From NCBI RefSeq assembly GCF_029931775.1, contig NC_079321.1:17132501-17196500 (forward strand): DNA of 64,000 nt, written 5' to 3'. Shown piece after piece: positions 20,425 through 31,963 of the stretch. Both the position numbers and the translations under genes were made by a program. The notes beneath the pieces were generated by a model, which was not told the DNA's origin, did not search any database, and saw only the letters and a program-made list of their open reading frames with translations. Position 1 is the stretch's first letter, and the number at the start of each line of letters is the position of its first letter. This DNA is from Euleptes europaea (taxonomy: Eukaryota > Chordata > Lepidosauria > Squamata > Sphaerodactylidae).

Positions 20425-20755
20425 ACACATGCAGCTGCCTCGTACTGAACCAAGACCCTTGGTCCATCCAAGTCAGTATCCTTTTTTTAAAAAAAAAATT
20501 ATTAAATTTTTTATAAATTTATTAAATTTGTATAACATAAAAAGAAAATTAACAATTAATAGAACACACACACACAAAAAGAATAAACAAAAATAACAAA
20601 AATCTACTCGACTCAGACCGGCAGCGCCTCTCCAGGGTCTCAGGCAGGGGTCTTTCGCATCACCTACCTCCCTTTAACTGGAGAGGCCGGGGATTGAACC
20701 TGGGACCTTCGGCATGCCAAGCTAGAGGCTCTGCCGCCGAGCCACGGCCCCTCCC
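20425..20755 (-). repeat. tRNA SINE with CR1-like tail, just upstream of the CHGB promoter
   Basis: Minus-strand head at 20680-20755 and tail at 20425-20480, the same orientation as CHGB and about 115 bases upstream of the TATA-like box. It is interrupted at 20481-20605. Confidence 0.85.
20481..20605. repeat. 125-bp AT-rich insertion in the SINE
   Basis: A T-run, an A-run, tattaaattttttataaat-type words and a short (CA)5 break the SINE body between gtcagtatc and gactcagacc. Origin unknown. An L1-like A-rich tail is one possibility. Confidence 0.6.
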
Positions 20756-21739
20756 CAAGGATGCCTGAGACGGAGAGCTTGCGTTCTCCGCCAGCCCCTG
20801 CACTGAGCCGCCCCTTCCCCAGCCAGGGTCTACCCCCGTACTTTTCATCTGCTTAGCCCTGACTCCCCCTCCCCAAAAATTAGCAGTTAGCACGACTGCG
20901 GGAAGAGCTTCACCAGGATATGCCACGGGACTTGGATCTAGAAGGATTTCCCTTTGATGTCTGAGCGTCTCATTGCTACGCAGTTTTCCTTACCGCCCTC
21001 CCCCACGCAGAGGCATTATTTAAAAAAAAACAACACCCTCTTTGACAGGGATACCCCTCTCCCCTCCTCTCTCTAACATAAACACGTACGATAATATAAC
21101 CCCCCCCCCCATGTCTGTAAAGGTGGGGGGCACCTAGAGACGAACTGCACAGACCCTGCCCGAAAAGGGTTTCCCCAAAGCCTAGGAAACTCCTGGTCTC
21201 CTGTGCAAAAGGAACGGTCTTCCCGCCTGCAGCTTCATTCATCCGCCCTGGCTCAGGCGCTCCCCCCCACTCTCTGCGGAGAGATTTGTGCCAAATAAGC
21301 CCCATCTGCGGCCGTCAAGTTTTGTCGCCTCTGCTGATTTGATCCGAGGAGCCGACAGACACGCTCCGCACCCCAGGGAGGTCTTTCCGCCAAAGCCATC
21401 GCCTCTAAGAGGTAATAGCCTCTTACTTGAAGCGTTTGTGATGATGGAACACGAAGGGAACAGGCCCCAGAGAGATGGGGAGGCCATAGGTAAGGGTTTC
21501 TTCTCTTCCTCGCAGTTTGATTATTCCTGGGGAGGGTGGAATGGCCAGGGCGCTCTTCCCTTCAGGTTAAGGGTCTGGTCCTGGTCTCGCCAAACCCCAG
21601 TGCTGACAAGAAATAGCAGCAAGCCCCTTGCGTCTCTCCATTAACTGCCTACAGCGTTTAACATGAGGCCAGCTCTGGTATAGCAAAGGCCCAGTGGGGT
21701 GTTGCCAAAGCAGGGCAGTATCCAGAAATGTCCATTAGA
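20756..21739. other. GC-rich upstream flank of CHGB with one exon-like frame
   Basis: No repeat is seen. On the plus strand an open frame from 21288 contains ATGATGG at 21441 and then gaggccatag|gtaagg at about 21481-21495, a good donor site. It could be a first exon of a divergent transcript, but no relative is recognised. Confidence 0.35.
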
Positions 21740-22003
21740 AGCCTGTTCCTCAGTGGAACAGGCTTCATCGGGAGGTGGTGAGCTCTCCTTCCCTGGAGGT
21801 TTTTAAGAAGAGGCTAGATGGCCATCTGTCAGCAATGCTTAGGCAGATGATGAGAGGGAGGGCTCCCTGGCTATCTTCTTGGCATGGAGTATGGGTCACT
21901 GGGTGTGTGTATGGGAGGTCGTTTGGAATTTCCTGCATTGCGCAGGGGGTTGGACTAGATGACCCTGGTGGTCCCTTCCAACTCTATGATTCTATGATTC
22001 TAT
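21740..22003 (+). mobile_element. CR1 LINE 3' end
   Basis: From gttcctcagtggaacaggct to paired attctatg repeats, close to the copy at 13709. Confidence 0.88.
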
Positions 22004-22009
22004 GAAGTA

Positions 22010-22232
22010 ATATCCAGAAGACTGGATATTAGGAAATGTTTTTTACAGTAAGAGTTGTTTGACAGTGGAATCAGCTACCCAAGGAGGTGGTGAGCTCCCC
22101 CTCACTGGCAGTCTTTAAGCCGAGGCTGGACAAACACTTGTCATGGATGCTCTAGGCTGATCCTGCATTGAGCAGGGGGTTGGACTAGATGGCCTGCATG
22201 GCCCCTTCCAACTCTATGATTCTATTATTCTA
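22010..22232 (+). mobile_element. CR1 LINE 3' end, different subfamily, adjoining the previous one
   Basis: Shares the ggggttggactagatggcc tail but has a different upstream half (ggctggacaaacacttgtca). It follows the first copy within 7 bases. Confidence 0.85.
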
Positions 22233-22317
22233 AGTAATCACAATTTCCAACTATGAGATCACATGGGGGAATCATCCTTATTCTTGTTTCTGTTATTTGT
22301 ATGTGGTTTGTCTCTTT

Positions 22318-22547
22318 TTATTTTATTTAATTCATTGATACCTGGCCTTTTTTCCCAATGGGGACCCAAAGAGGCTTCCATTGTTCACCCCTTCTCCATT
22401 TTATCCTCACAACAACCCTGTGAGGTAGGATAGGCTGAGAGTGTATGACTGGCCCAAGGTCAGGCTTCATGTGGAGGATTGGGGAATCGAACCTGGTTTT
22501 CCGGATTAGAGTCCGCCACTCTTAGCCACTGCTACACCATGCTGGCT
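22318..22547 (-). repeat. CORE-type tRNA SINE (second type)
   Basis: Minus strand: B box ggttcgattcccc, CORE block and the ccattgggaaaaaaggcc tail with a T-rich end (plus-strand 22318-22340). Confidence 0.82.
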
Positions 22548-23752
22548 CTCTCACTATCAATAACTAAGCAGTATTAAAATGGCAAATCTAGTTATCCCCA
22601 AGGCAAATGTTATTTCTGATGTAATTCATATACATCCGGGTTCCACAGGCTTTTGACATCATGGGATTCTGGTCAAGGAAACAATGGGCCAAGCATCCCC
22701 TATGATTTATTAGGTATATCGAACTCAGCTCCTGCTTGACCTTACTTTGGGGACCAGCAGGTCAATGTGCTAAAATAGAATACAACAGCTTCAGTCCAGC
22801 AGAGGAATATCTGTGTAACGAAAGCAGAGGAATAGTTTTTTGCCAATTTCTCCCTCCTAGTGCAGACACTCCCATGTTCTTGTGGTTCGCCCTTTCCCCA
22901 GGGGCAGCATTACAGGGGCATTTGAGACTGCAGCAGGTGGATGGAGCAACCTCACCATAGCTGAGGTTAGATCTAAGCCTACTGTAGGAGAACACTATTA
23001 TTCCCATTTTTAAGGTAAAGCATTATCTGTTATTGAAACTCAAAACAATGTTCTGAGATCCCAGCAATATTTGAAGAAGTGCATTGATGGTTCCTTGGAG
23101 GAAGCTACTGATACAAGGTGATGTCTGTATTACAGTGTGTGAATGATGCTATTGAGAGAAATTGGTAAAAACCACTCCTAGCACACTCAAGGACAAAACC
23201 GGAACTTAAAATGGTCTTCACAACATAGTCCTAGAGCAAGATAATTGAAAACGTCAACAACAGCCTAATTGTCCCAGATTCCAATCACCAGATAAGTACA
23301 CTATTTAAACTACTTCTGGGTACCTCTGGTACACATTGCATTTCCATTTTTATGGGACTGCGTGGTTCTTGAATAGCTCCAGGGAAGTGAAAAGCTAATT
23401 GTTGTGGCATATCCCACACTTTCATAATAAACAACAGACCACTCACAGAGGTCCTAAATATGGAAGAGATGCCAAGTGGTACGCACAACTTAGAAGAAGC
23501 CAACAGCTTTATTCTTTGGAATGCCTTTGATATCTACAAAAAGGACCTTGATGCCAAGCTGGATATCTATTTCTATGGAGACAGACAGTTTCACGGTCTT
23601 ACTTGGATGCTATGCCTTCATGTCACCATTTGCCACCCTACTCCAAAAGCCAGGTGAGAGTGTGGCCATACCTAATGCTTATAAAATGGTTAGGGAAGAA
23701 GTGGGCAAAGTCTCTTTGTTTGGTACTCCCATTCAAAAGAACTAACAAGACT
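22548..23752. other. No recognised feature
   Basis: About 1.2 kb of single-copy sequence. Frames at 23460-23800 lack motifs. Confidence 0.4.
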
Positions 23753-23754
23753 GG

Positions 23755-23970
23755 AGGGGGCGGTTTGGTGGTGGACTCTGATCTGGAGAACTGGGTTTGA
23801 TTCCCCGCTCCTCCACATGAGCGGTGGAGGCTAATCTGGTGAACTAGATTTGTTTCCCCACTCCTACACATGAAGCCAGCAGGGTGACCTTGGGCTAGTC
23901 ACAGTTCTCTTAGAGCTCTCTCAGCCCTACCTTCCGGAAGGAAGGAAGGAAGGAACGAACGAACGAAGGC
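23755..23970 (+). repeat. Sauria-type tRNA SINE, 3' part replaced by (GGAA/CGAA)n
   Basis: Head and CORE are present to ctctcagccctacctt. From 23933 on, ggaaggaaggaaggaacgaac forms a microsatellite that replaces the tail. Confidence 0.78.
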
Positions 23971-24693
23971 AACTTTGGAGTTCACTGAATTAAGAATGAT
24001 ATTTCCATAAATGTATTCTCCCTGAAAATGTCACCATTCCTCCCATCTTCTCCTGACAGCTCTTCAGCTGGGTTTGCCTGCTCTGGGCAGTAGATGTAAC
24101 ATCTTTGTTATAAAGATGCTTATGTGTGATTTCCAAAAGAAAAATAAAGATCCACATTGAGATCTAATTCAGAAATAACTCTCCCATAAATGATATTTGA
24201 AAGGGTTTCTGTTTCTCAACTTAAAAAAAAAACTGATTTATTTTTTATTACAGTGTGATAGTGGCTCGATCTGATCAGAAACATCTCCAGCACATCTGGA
24301 GTTGTCACTTCTGGAATCAATCAGTGCAAATTTCCCCATTTGCTCTCTGGCAATGACAGATCAGGTGATCTGTTTATAAAAGAAAACGAAAGCAGACCAT
24401 AACCTGTCACAGAAACTGAACCAGCAAGCGTATTAACACAGCAATCAATTCTGGTTTAAATTTAACAACGGTTCAGAAATCATCTGAAAGAAGGCACCGT
24501 TTCCCACTAATTGGGCATATCTTATAAATAATGAGGACTGATTAAAGCGGGGGCAGGCACTTTTTGAAGGGAGAAGCTTGCTCTCCAAGCAGAAGTGGCA
24601 GGTGATGGTGCCACAACAAAAACCAGAGTCCTTTCTGGAGCTTCTTTCCTGTTTATTCCAGGGTACTAGAAAGTCCGGGAGGGAAAGCAGCAT
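23971..24693. other. No recognised feature
   Basis: Single-copy, AT-rich sequence. Confidence 0.4.
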
Positions 24694-24699
24694 GGTATA

Positions 24700-24880
24700 T
24701 AGCCTGGTCTCATTGGATTTCAGAAGCTAAGCAGGGTCAGTACTTGGAAGGGAGACCACCATGAAAGACTCTGCAGAGGAAGGCAATGGCAAACCACCTC
24801 TGCTCCTCACTTGCCTTGAAAGCCCCTTGCTGGGGTCGCCATAAGTCGGCTGCGACTTGAGGGCACTTGACACACACATT
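24700..24880 (+). repeat. 5S-rRNA-derived SINE with BovB tail, older copy
   Basis: The head is diverged (gcctggtctcattggatttc) but aagctaagcagggtcag and gggagaccacc remain. The tail ataagtcggctgcgacttga and (CA)n are clear. Confidence 0.85.
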
Positions 24881-24997
24881 AGAGGGTCATCCCTGTCTGC
24901 CTCTCCTTGTTGAGCAAAATACTGTAAATTAGACAGACTCCAGATGAGGCTCTAGCAGTCATTGGGTTGGATCTTACCAGCTTTCCCGCTGACACAA

Positions 24998-25231
24998 GAA
25001 GAAGAGTTGGTTTTTATACCACACTTTTCTCCACCTTAAGGAATCTCAAAGCGGCTTACAATCACAATCCCCTCCAACAGGCACCTTGTGAGGTAGGTTA
25101 GGCTGAGAGAGTTCTGAGAGAACTGTGACTGACCCAAAGTCACCCAGCAGGCTTCATGTGGAGGAGTGGGGAATCAAACCCAATTCTCCAGGTTAGACTC
25201 CATTGCTCTTATCCACTACACCATGCTGGAA
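24998..25231 (-). repeat. Sauria-type tRNA SINE, full length
   Basis: Minus-strand head at 25205-25231 (tggtgtagtggataagagca) and cttcttgtg-type tail at 24998. Confidence 0.88.
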
Positions 25232-25326
25232 GAGCATGCCCCTTTTGATTGCTGTGCTGAGGATCAGGGGACCCATGTGGACAAGATACCACATGTGACA
25301 GAGCCACAGCTAGGAGGAGACTTGGG

Positions 25327-25431
25327 TAAGAACATAAGAAAAGCCATGCTGGATCAGACCAGGTCCATCAAGTCCAGCAGTCTGTTCACACAGTGGCCAA
25401 CAAGGTGCCTCTAGGAAGCCCACAAACAAGA
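25327..25431 (-). mobile_element. L3/CR1-like LINE 3' end, short
   Basis: Only the last 105 bases, in minus orientation. Confidence 0.8.
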
Positions 25432-25490
25432 CCGCCCCTCCTCCCTTGTGCCCCAGTGGAAAAGCCGCTAGGATCCAACTTTCCATGGCA

Positions 25491-25559
25491 GCGTGGGCAT
25501 TCAAACCTGGGTCTCCCAGATCCTAGTCTGACACTAACCACTACACCACACTGATTCTT
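25491..25559 (-). repeat. CORE-type tRNA SINE head fragment
   Basis: tRNA-like A and B boxes (gtggtgtagtggttagtgtc; ggtttgaatgcc) on the minus strand, without body. Confidence 0.65.
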
Positions 25560-26626
25560 ATAGGCAGGGCTAAGGCTGCTTGTCTAAGAATAGGGAGCAA
25601 GCCTATTCTCTGTAGAGATAGTATGATAAACCATACTACTGCTTTCCTGCTTCAGATTAGTGACTTGGGCAGAGACAACAGGTAGCAGAGATTTATCTGT
25701 TAATGCCGAGTTCCCTTTTCACAGTCTCAGCATCCTAGGCTAGCCAAACTGTCTTCATAATTCACATATTTAAATATTTATAGAGCTTCATTTCTAAATA
25801 AGGCCGTGGCTCAATAAAGAATAATATTACTTCGGAGGATGCTAAGCTGTGCTAGAAGATTCACGGAGGCTAATTTCAGCCCTGTAAATTAAAGATACCT
25901 GTACGTGCATCATAATATAGTATCTCCATAGGAGCCATTAGGAGCTTAGTAAATAAGCATTAAAAAAAAAAACACAACCAAATCTTATTTCAATACTTAT
26001 TTGCTCTTTGCTCTGCACTGAACTCCTCTCTGTCTCCTCTCACACTGTGTGGGATTTCTCTCATAATTATTTTTATGGATTTCATAAGAAAGAGTCATAG
26101 CAAGGCTTTGGCAAAAAACCCTGCATTCCAAAGAGGAGTGCATTCCAGTTCATCCTTGCAGCTCATTCATGCTAGTATATCTTGATAGCCTACAACATGA
26201 CAACCTTCTCACTGCATATATGAAAAGATGATTTCGCACCCCCCTGCCAGCTATCCATGGGTGATGCTCGTGCATTTATTTCAAAGTAGCCAAGGTTGGT
26301 CCCAGCATTAAGGGGACCCTGGGCAGAGAATGCTCAGGGGACCCCTCACCTCCTCTGCCCACCACCAGGACCCTTGCTCACATTCCCTTCCTGCTCCCAC
26401 CCACGTAACCTACACCTTCCGCTGTATCCTTCCTCTGCCCGCTCATGACCCTTCCCTCCACCCATACTCACAGCTACCTGCATACCTTTTTCTCAGCAAT
26501 GAGGAAAGTGCACACAGGCAGGTAGCAGAAGAAGTGCTTGGGTGGGGGTCAAAAGCAGTGGGCCCTGCCAGAAGCTCATGGTATGCTGACACCAGGCTTG
26601 AAGGTGGCATTTATAGGCTTCCCAGG
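25560..26626. other. No recognised feature
   Basis: Single-copy sequence. 26330-26600 is C-rich but shows no exon structure. Confidence 0.4.
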
Positions 26627-26830
26627 TAGGGTTGCCAAGTCCCTCTTCGCCATCGGTGGGAGGTTTTTGGGACGGAGCCTGAGGAGGGTGGGGTTTGGGG
26701 GGGGACTTCACTGCCATAGAGTCCAATTGCCAAAATGGCCATTTTCTCCAGGTGAACTGATCTCTAGCAGCTGGAGATCAGTTGTAATAGCAGGAGATCT
26801 CCAGCTAGTACCTGGAGGTTGGCAACCCTA
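26627..26830. mobile_element. AGGGTTGCCA MITE, full length
   Basis: 204 bp with both TAGGGTTGCCA ends intact. It abuts a SINE fragment on the right. Confidence 0.85.
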
Positions 26831-26923
26831 CCTGGAACTTTAACTGAAGATGCCAGGGATTGAACCTGGGACCTTCTGCATGCCAAGCAGAGGCTCTACC
26901 ACTGAGCCACAGCCCCTCCCAGA
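26831..26923 (-). repeat. tRNA SINE (CR1-tailed type), head half
   Basis: Minus-strand head gtggctcagtggtagagcct with B box ggttcaatccc. The tail is missing where the MITE begins. Confidence 0.8.
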
Positions 26924-27057
26924 AGCCACATAGAATGGTGGCTACAGTGAGGGGGCAAATCAGAGTAGACTGAGTGGAAAAACTGATAGGATCCAATCCC
27001 ATGACTTCAAGTTGGTTTATTAACCACAGTTGACTATGATTCCACATGATGGACATG

Positions 27058-27273
27058 GATACATGAAGCTGCCTTATAATGAACTAGACCACTGTCCAAC
27101 AAGGTCAGTATTGTCTATTCACACTGGCAGCGGTTGTTCGAAGTCTCACATCGATGTATTTCACATCCCTTCCTACTTAATACTTTTTTTTAAACCAGAG
27201 ATGCCAGTGATTGAACCTAGGACCTTCTGCATGCCAAGGAGGCGCTCTACCACTGATCCACAGCACCTCCCCA
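27058..27273 (-). repeat. tRNA SINE with CR1-like tail, full length
   Basis: Diverged but complete, with head at 27250-27273 and tail at 27058-27110. Confidence 0.82.
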
Positions 27274-28233
27274 AATTACGTATGAATGACAACATCCTGG
27301 CTTAATCCTAGCTTGTTCCACAGACCACTCTAAGGCATTCCCCAGATACAGATTTGCCTAGCCAGGGTGAATGTTTGTTGAGGCAAACCATGGATTGTGA
27401 TAATCTGTAAGCCAAATCCTGGTTTTCCAAACTAAATGCCATTAAAATAAACCATGTCTTTGCTTTCTGTCTGAACTAAGCCAATGTACATGCAGCACTT
27501 TGACCATTCAGAAGTTCTAAACAAATAACGAATATTAGAAAAGTAAAGATGGACAGGAAGCAAGTAGGAAGGTCTTTTTTTGGAGAATGACAGAAACTCA
27601 AACTCCACAGCTGCTAAAAGGTATACCACCCTATTATTTCCTAAAAACAGAACATTCTCCAAGAAATTGGGGGTGGGGGTAGGGAGGATTTAGTTCCGTT
27701 CATTCTGTGCAATTGTCTGAACACTTACTACCTCCTGCAAGACAGACACATGCTTCTTAAGCATCATTTAAGTCTTAAGCTGATGTGCATGGTTCATAAA
27801 TAGCCAAGTCAGATATTAAAAACACCTCCCTCTATGACTGATGGCTAATGTCCCCGGATGATGAACCAGATGATTCTGATTTAACAGCATTACAGCTTCT
27901 ATCCCTGCTGTTTCTACCAGAGCCATGTGAGAGATCTCTATCAATTCCCCGCTCCCCAAGTTATCTTCTGTACTGCTCTATAAGAGAAGCCAATCATGTT
28001 AATGAAATTAGAAGCCCTGCTGTCGTGGTAACGCTGACAGGTACACTGAAGCACACTGAATCGTTACCAGGAACATCACTATGCTACAACATCTGCACCT
28101 ATAATGTTTTTTTTTAACAAATACAGTGAAGATCTTCTATAAGCCTTTCACTTTGGAAATGTCTTTGTAGATAGAATTACGCATAGTAGGAACTATCTGG
28201 TGAGCTGGACTGACAGACAGAAAAGGTACCAAA
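27274..28233. other. No recognised feature
   Basis: Single-copy sequence, including the plus-strand frame at 27848-28117, which has no recognised domain. Confidence 0.4.
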
Positions 28234-28393
28234 GACGCTGCCTCAGAGGGTGGTGGAGTCCCCGTCTTTGGAGGTCTTTAAGCAGAGGTTGGATGGCCAT
28301 CTGTCGGGAGCACTTTGATTGTGGGATCCTGCATGGCAGGGGGTTGGACTCGATGGCCCTTGTGGTCTCTTCCAACCTTGTGTGATTTTGTGG
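28234..28393 (+). mobile_element. CR1 LINE 3' end, subfamily with TTGTGTGATTTTGTG tail
   Basis: The body matches the copy at 16334 up to gggttggactcgatggccc. The terminal repeat differs. Confidence 0.8.
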
Positions 28394-28630
28394 TCCTTCA
28401 GCTTATGGGGAAAGTTCTTGGAGGACAATCAGTGGGCGGCCAGGAGCAAGCCGAACCAAAGGGTGTTGACCTACTCCAGGGTCTTCTTGGCTTGGACTTG
28501 AACAGCAGTGATAACAAGGGGTAAAGCTTTTCTTCTTGCCTTAACCCACAACACTAAGTCTGGGCCCAAGACTGGGTGCTCAGCACAGACCTGAGAGGCA
28601 GCAGTGTAGAAGAAGGTCAAGTCCAACCTT

Positions 28631-28950
28631 GAAGAAGAAGAAGAAGAGTTGGTTTTTATATGCCGACTTTCTCTACCACTTAAGGAAGTATGAAACCGGT
28701 TTACAATCACCTTCCCTTCTCCTCCCCACAACAGACACCCTCTGAGGTAGGTGGGGCTGAGAGAGCTCTAAGAGCTGTGACTAGCCCAAGGTCACCTAGC
28801 TGGCTTCATGCGTAGGAGTGGGGAAACCAACCTAGTACACCAGATTAGCCTCCGCCGCTCATGTGGAGGAGTGGGGAATCAAACCCGGTTCTCCAGATTA
28901 GAGTCCACCACTCCAAACCACTGCTCTTAACCACTACACCACGCTGGCTC
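28631..28950 (-). repeat. Sauria-type tRNA SINE, long form, full length
   Basis: Contains the extra ccagattagcctccgccgct segment between head and CORE, giving about 320 bp. Confidence 0.9.
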
Positions 28951-29040
28951 CTTGACCCCAAGAATCACTTGGGTTGGGTCACTCTTGGGCCATTTTAATT
29001 TTCCTGTCTGCCCCTGCAAAGAAGATGTCTTGCAAGTACC

Positions 29041-29124
29041 AAACAAAACAGACGTCCAGTGGCACCTTAAAGATTGACATTTATTTCAGCACGAGATTTT
29101 GTGAGTTGCAGCTCACTTCTTCAG
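29041..29124 (-). mobile_element. Repeat end with hammerhead-like core (degraded)
   Basis: The minus strand reads CTGAAGA, a stem agtgagctgcaactcac, then AAAATC where GAAA is expected. The sequence ctttaaggtgccactgga follows downstream. Confidence 0.6.
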
Positions 29125-29883
29125 ATACTATAGAAATTATTTTTGGAGAATTTTTTTTTTTTACAGGGAAAATTACAGGAGCAAGGGGAAGAGAGGAGTC
29201 GAGCCAGAGAGAGGCTTGGTGTGAATCCTGTCATAAATCTTTCAAGGGTGATTCTCGGTGTAAGGGACTGAAACTGGTTGTTATACACAATGGATGAGGA
29301 GAGAGGTCAGCGGTTCAAGACGCTCTTAGGGTACAAAGAAATATTGAAGCAGGATCAAGGCATTTAAGAAAATGCCATCCATACAGTTTTATAGTATGAT
29401 AAAATATATTAAGAATAGCCAATTAAAATTTGTAATAAGTGGGTCCTGTAGAGCTATTAGAAATTGTAGTGAGGAAATCCAAGCCTCTGTTTACGCCAGG
29501 ATAACAGGGAGTGTTTAATTTCTTAATGAGTTCTAATTCAGCACTTTTGCATTGTATGTTCCCTTTGAAGTTTTGTTTTTGTTTTGTTTATAGAACTGTG
29601 TCTTTCTGCAACAATATCCGTGGAAATTAAAAAAGTTCCCCTACTGGTTTCTGAATGCTGTGATGTTTTATGTCAGATTTGAGTTCATTGATTCCCTCAT
29701 GCATGAACCGACCCTTTTGAAATACCACCCTCTGGATTTACACTCAGGAAACAATTATTCTTAAAGCTGGAGACTTAAGGCTGGAAGTCTGGTCAGACCT
29801 GGAAAAATTACGATTCCTGGATATGTCTTTCAAAAAGGAATGGTAAGAAAACTATCACCATTTCCTTGAACTTCACCCTCTGT
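29125..29883. other. No recognised feature
   Basis: AT-rich single-copy sequence, possibly old LINE debris. Confidence 0.35.
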
Positions 29884-29972
29884 CTTACAGTTCCATTCTA
29901 AGCTTATCTACACCTTTCTAAGTCTGTTGAAGCCAATGGATTTATAAGGATGTCACTCGAATTGGGATTATA
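29884..29972. repeat. Short palindromic MITE (TGCAATCCTA family), diverged
   Basis: ttctaagtctgttgaagcca and the flanking arms match the family with many changes. Confidence 0.55.
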
Positions 29973-30431
29973 TCCTTCATTACTTACAGCGAACATTCGC
30001 TGCTGTAGAGGTTCCCATTCTTGCAGAGCACTGCCACCTGCTATCAATGAACATATCAGACCAGCATTAAAAATAGCAAACAGCTAAGAACACACTGAAT
30101 CAACTTGAAACAGTTTTTTTTTTTACAAAATTAACCCACACAATTGCCTACACATAACACAGGAAGGGAATACATTTACACAGTCTGCAAGTTGGCTGCT
30201 GCATGCTCAGTTTACTAACCATATGCCACGGCACAGTCATATACTCTGAAGTGTTGGAAAATGCAGAGCCACCAAGGGGGAGACAGCTGTTGCAATCCCT
30301 TTCATTAGAACATTCCTTATTTTAAAAAAACCAAATAGATCAGCACTCAGTTGCCTGGCAGAGTCTGTCTTTGCCTAACAACCATCAGGCAGTCTCTGCA
30401 TGAATCAGTTCCACATTTCTAAAAGTGGATA
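29973..30431. other. No recognised feature
   Basis: Single-copy sequence. Confidence 0.4.
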
Positions 30432-30745
30432 TAAGAACATAAGAAAAGCCATGCTGGATCAGACCAAGGTCCATCATGTCCAGCAGTCTGTTCACACAGT
30501 GGCCAACCAGATGCCTCTAGGAAGCCCACAAACAAGATGACTGCAGCAGTACCATCTTGTCTGTGTTCCACAGCATCTAATATAATAGGCATGTTCCTCT
30601 GATCCTGGAGAGAATAGGTATACATCACGACTAGTATCCATTTTGACTAGTAGCCATGTATAGTCCTCTCCTCCATGAACCTGTCCACTCCCTCTTAAAG
30701 CCTTCCAAGTTGGCAGCCATCACCACATCCTGGGGCAGGTGATCT
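30432..30745 (-). mobile_element. L3/CR1-like LINE 3' end, about 310 bp
   Basis: Minus orientation, close to the copy at 18056. Confidence 0.83.
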
Positions 30746-31085
30746 AGGGGAGATTTTTAAATGACACACTATGACTTTATGGGATGAGGCTAAAGTTCCC
30801 AGTTTTCATCTTCCAGTTCCTTCTTTGCAAATCCAAACACAAAAATTGATACTTAAAAAGTTCTCCACTCCAAAGTAAGCTTTGGACCATCACAAATGAT
30901 ACATTCCCAGATTTGGGGACTCTGCCCATTAAGTAGACCTGTGCTGTTCCCCTGGATTTCGCGCTATCTGCTGCAAAATGGGGTGCCACCAGAAAAAAAT
31001 AAAGATTAAGAAATGAGAGGAAGATGCACCCTCCAAAATTTGGTCACTCCTTAATCATACACCTGTAGACTTTGGGGACAGTTAC
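30746..31085. other. No recognised feature
   Basis: Single-copy sequence. Confidence 0.4.
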
Positions 31086-31211
31086 CTGCAAGGACTCAAT
31101 CAAGAAAGCCAAGGCCTTCAGTTTGTAAGACCTGGGCAAAGCTGTGAATGATAGAACGTTTTGGAGGACATTGATTCACAGGGTCACCATGAGTTGGAAG
31201 CAACTTGACAG

Positions 31212-31270
<59 letters not shown>
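31086..31270 (+). mobile_element. BovB LINE 3' end with long (CA)n
   Basis: Encodes the last BovB residues NDRTFWRTLIHRVTMS, then the cgacttgac-like end and a (CA)n tract of about 50 bases at 31219-31269. Confidence 0.85.
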
Positions 31271-31273
<3 letters not shown>

Positions 31274-31534
31274 CCCTATGTGGGCAAATAGCACCACTAG
31301 GAGGCAGATTTACACTGGAGAATGGGCATGGGGCAGAGTTAAACTTCGCCCAGAACTGCAGTCCCGATCCAAATCAATCCCACCCACCCCCGCTCCTGTT
31401 TGGAGAAGAAAGAGCAGATTCGACCATGCCTCACCAATGTCTCATTTAGTTTGGGCACAGAAGCTTCAGACAGCAACAAGTGTACCTTTAGCAGAGGGCC
31501 ACAGGAGAACATCCAAGGAATCTCCCTTTTGAGA

Positions 31535-31963
31535 GGGAATATGATAACCATCTTCAAGTACTTGAAGGGCTGTCATATAGAGGATGGTGCCAAGTTGTTT
31601 TCTGTTACCCCAGAAGGTCGGACCAGAACCAACAGGTTGAAATTTAATCAAAAGAGTTTCCATCTAGACATTAGGAAGAATTTTCTAACAGAGCAGTTTC
31701 TCAGTGGAACAGGCTTCCTCGGAAGGTGGTGGGCTCATCTTCCCTGGAGGTCTTCTAGCAGATGCTAGATGGACATCTGTCAGCAATGCCGATTCTATGA
31801 CCTTAGGCAGATCATGAGAGGGAGGGCATCTTGGCCATCTTCTGGGCATGGAGTAGGGGGTCACTGGGGGTGTGGGGCAAGGTAGTTGTGAATATCCTGC
31901 ATTGTGCAGGTGGTTGGACTATATAGCCTTGGTGGTCCCTTTCAACTCTATGATTCTATGATT
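31535..31963 (+). mobile_element. CR1 LINE 3' end including the end of the coding region
   Basis: Starts in the GNMITIFKYLKG segment typical of the CR1 reverse-transcriptase C-terminus and runs through the 3'UTR to attctatgattct. Confidence 0.85.

Noticed and set aside
23460-23800. Overlapping plus-strand frames as small genes
   Set aside because: Three short frames in different phases, without motifs, in AT-rich single-copy DNA.
31144-31449. Frame with a histidine-threonine repeat
   Set aside because: It is the end of BovB running through a (CA)n microsatellite.
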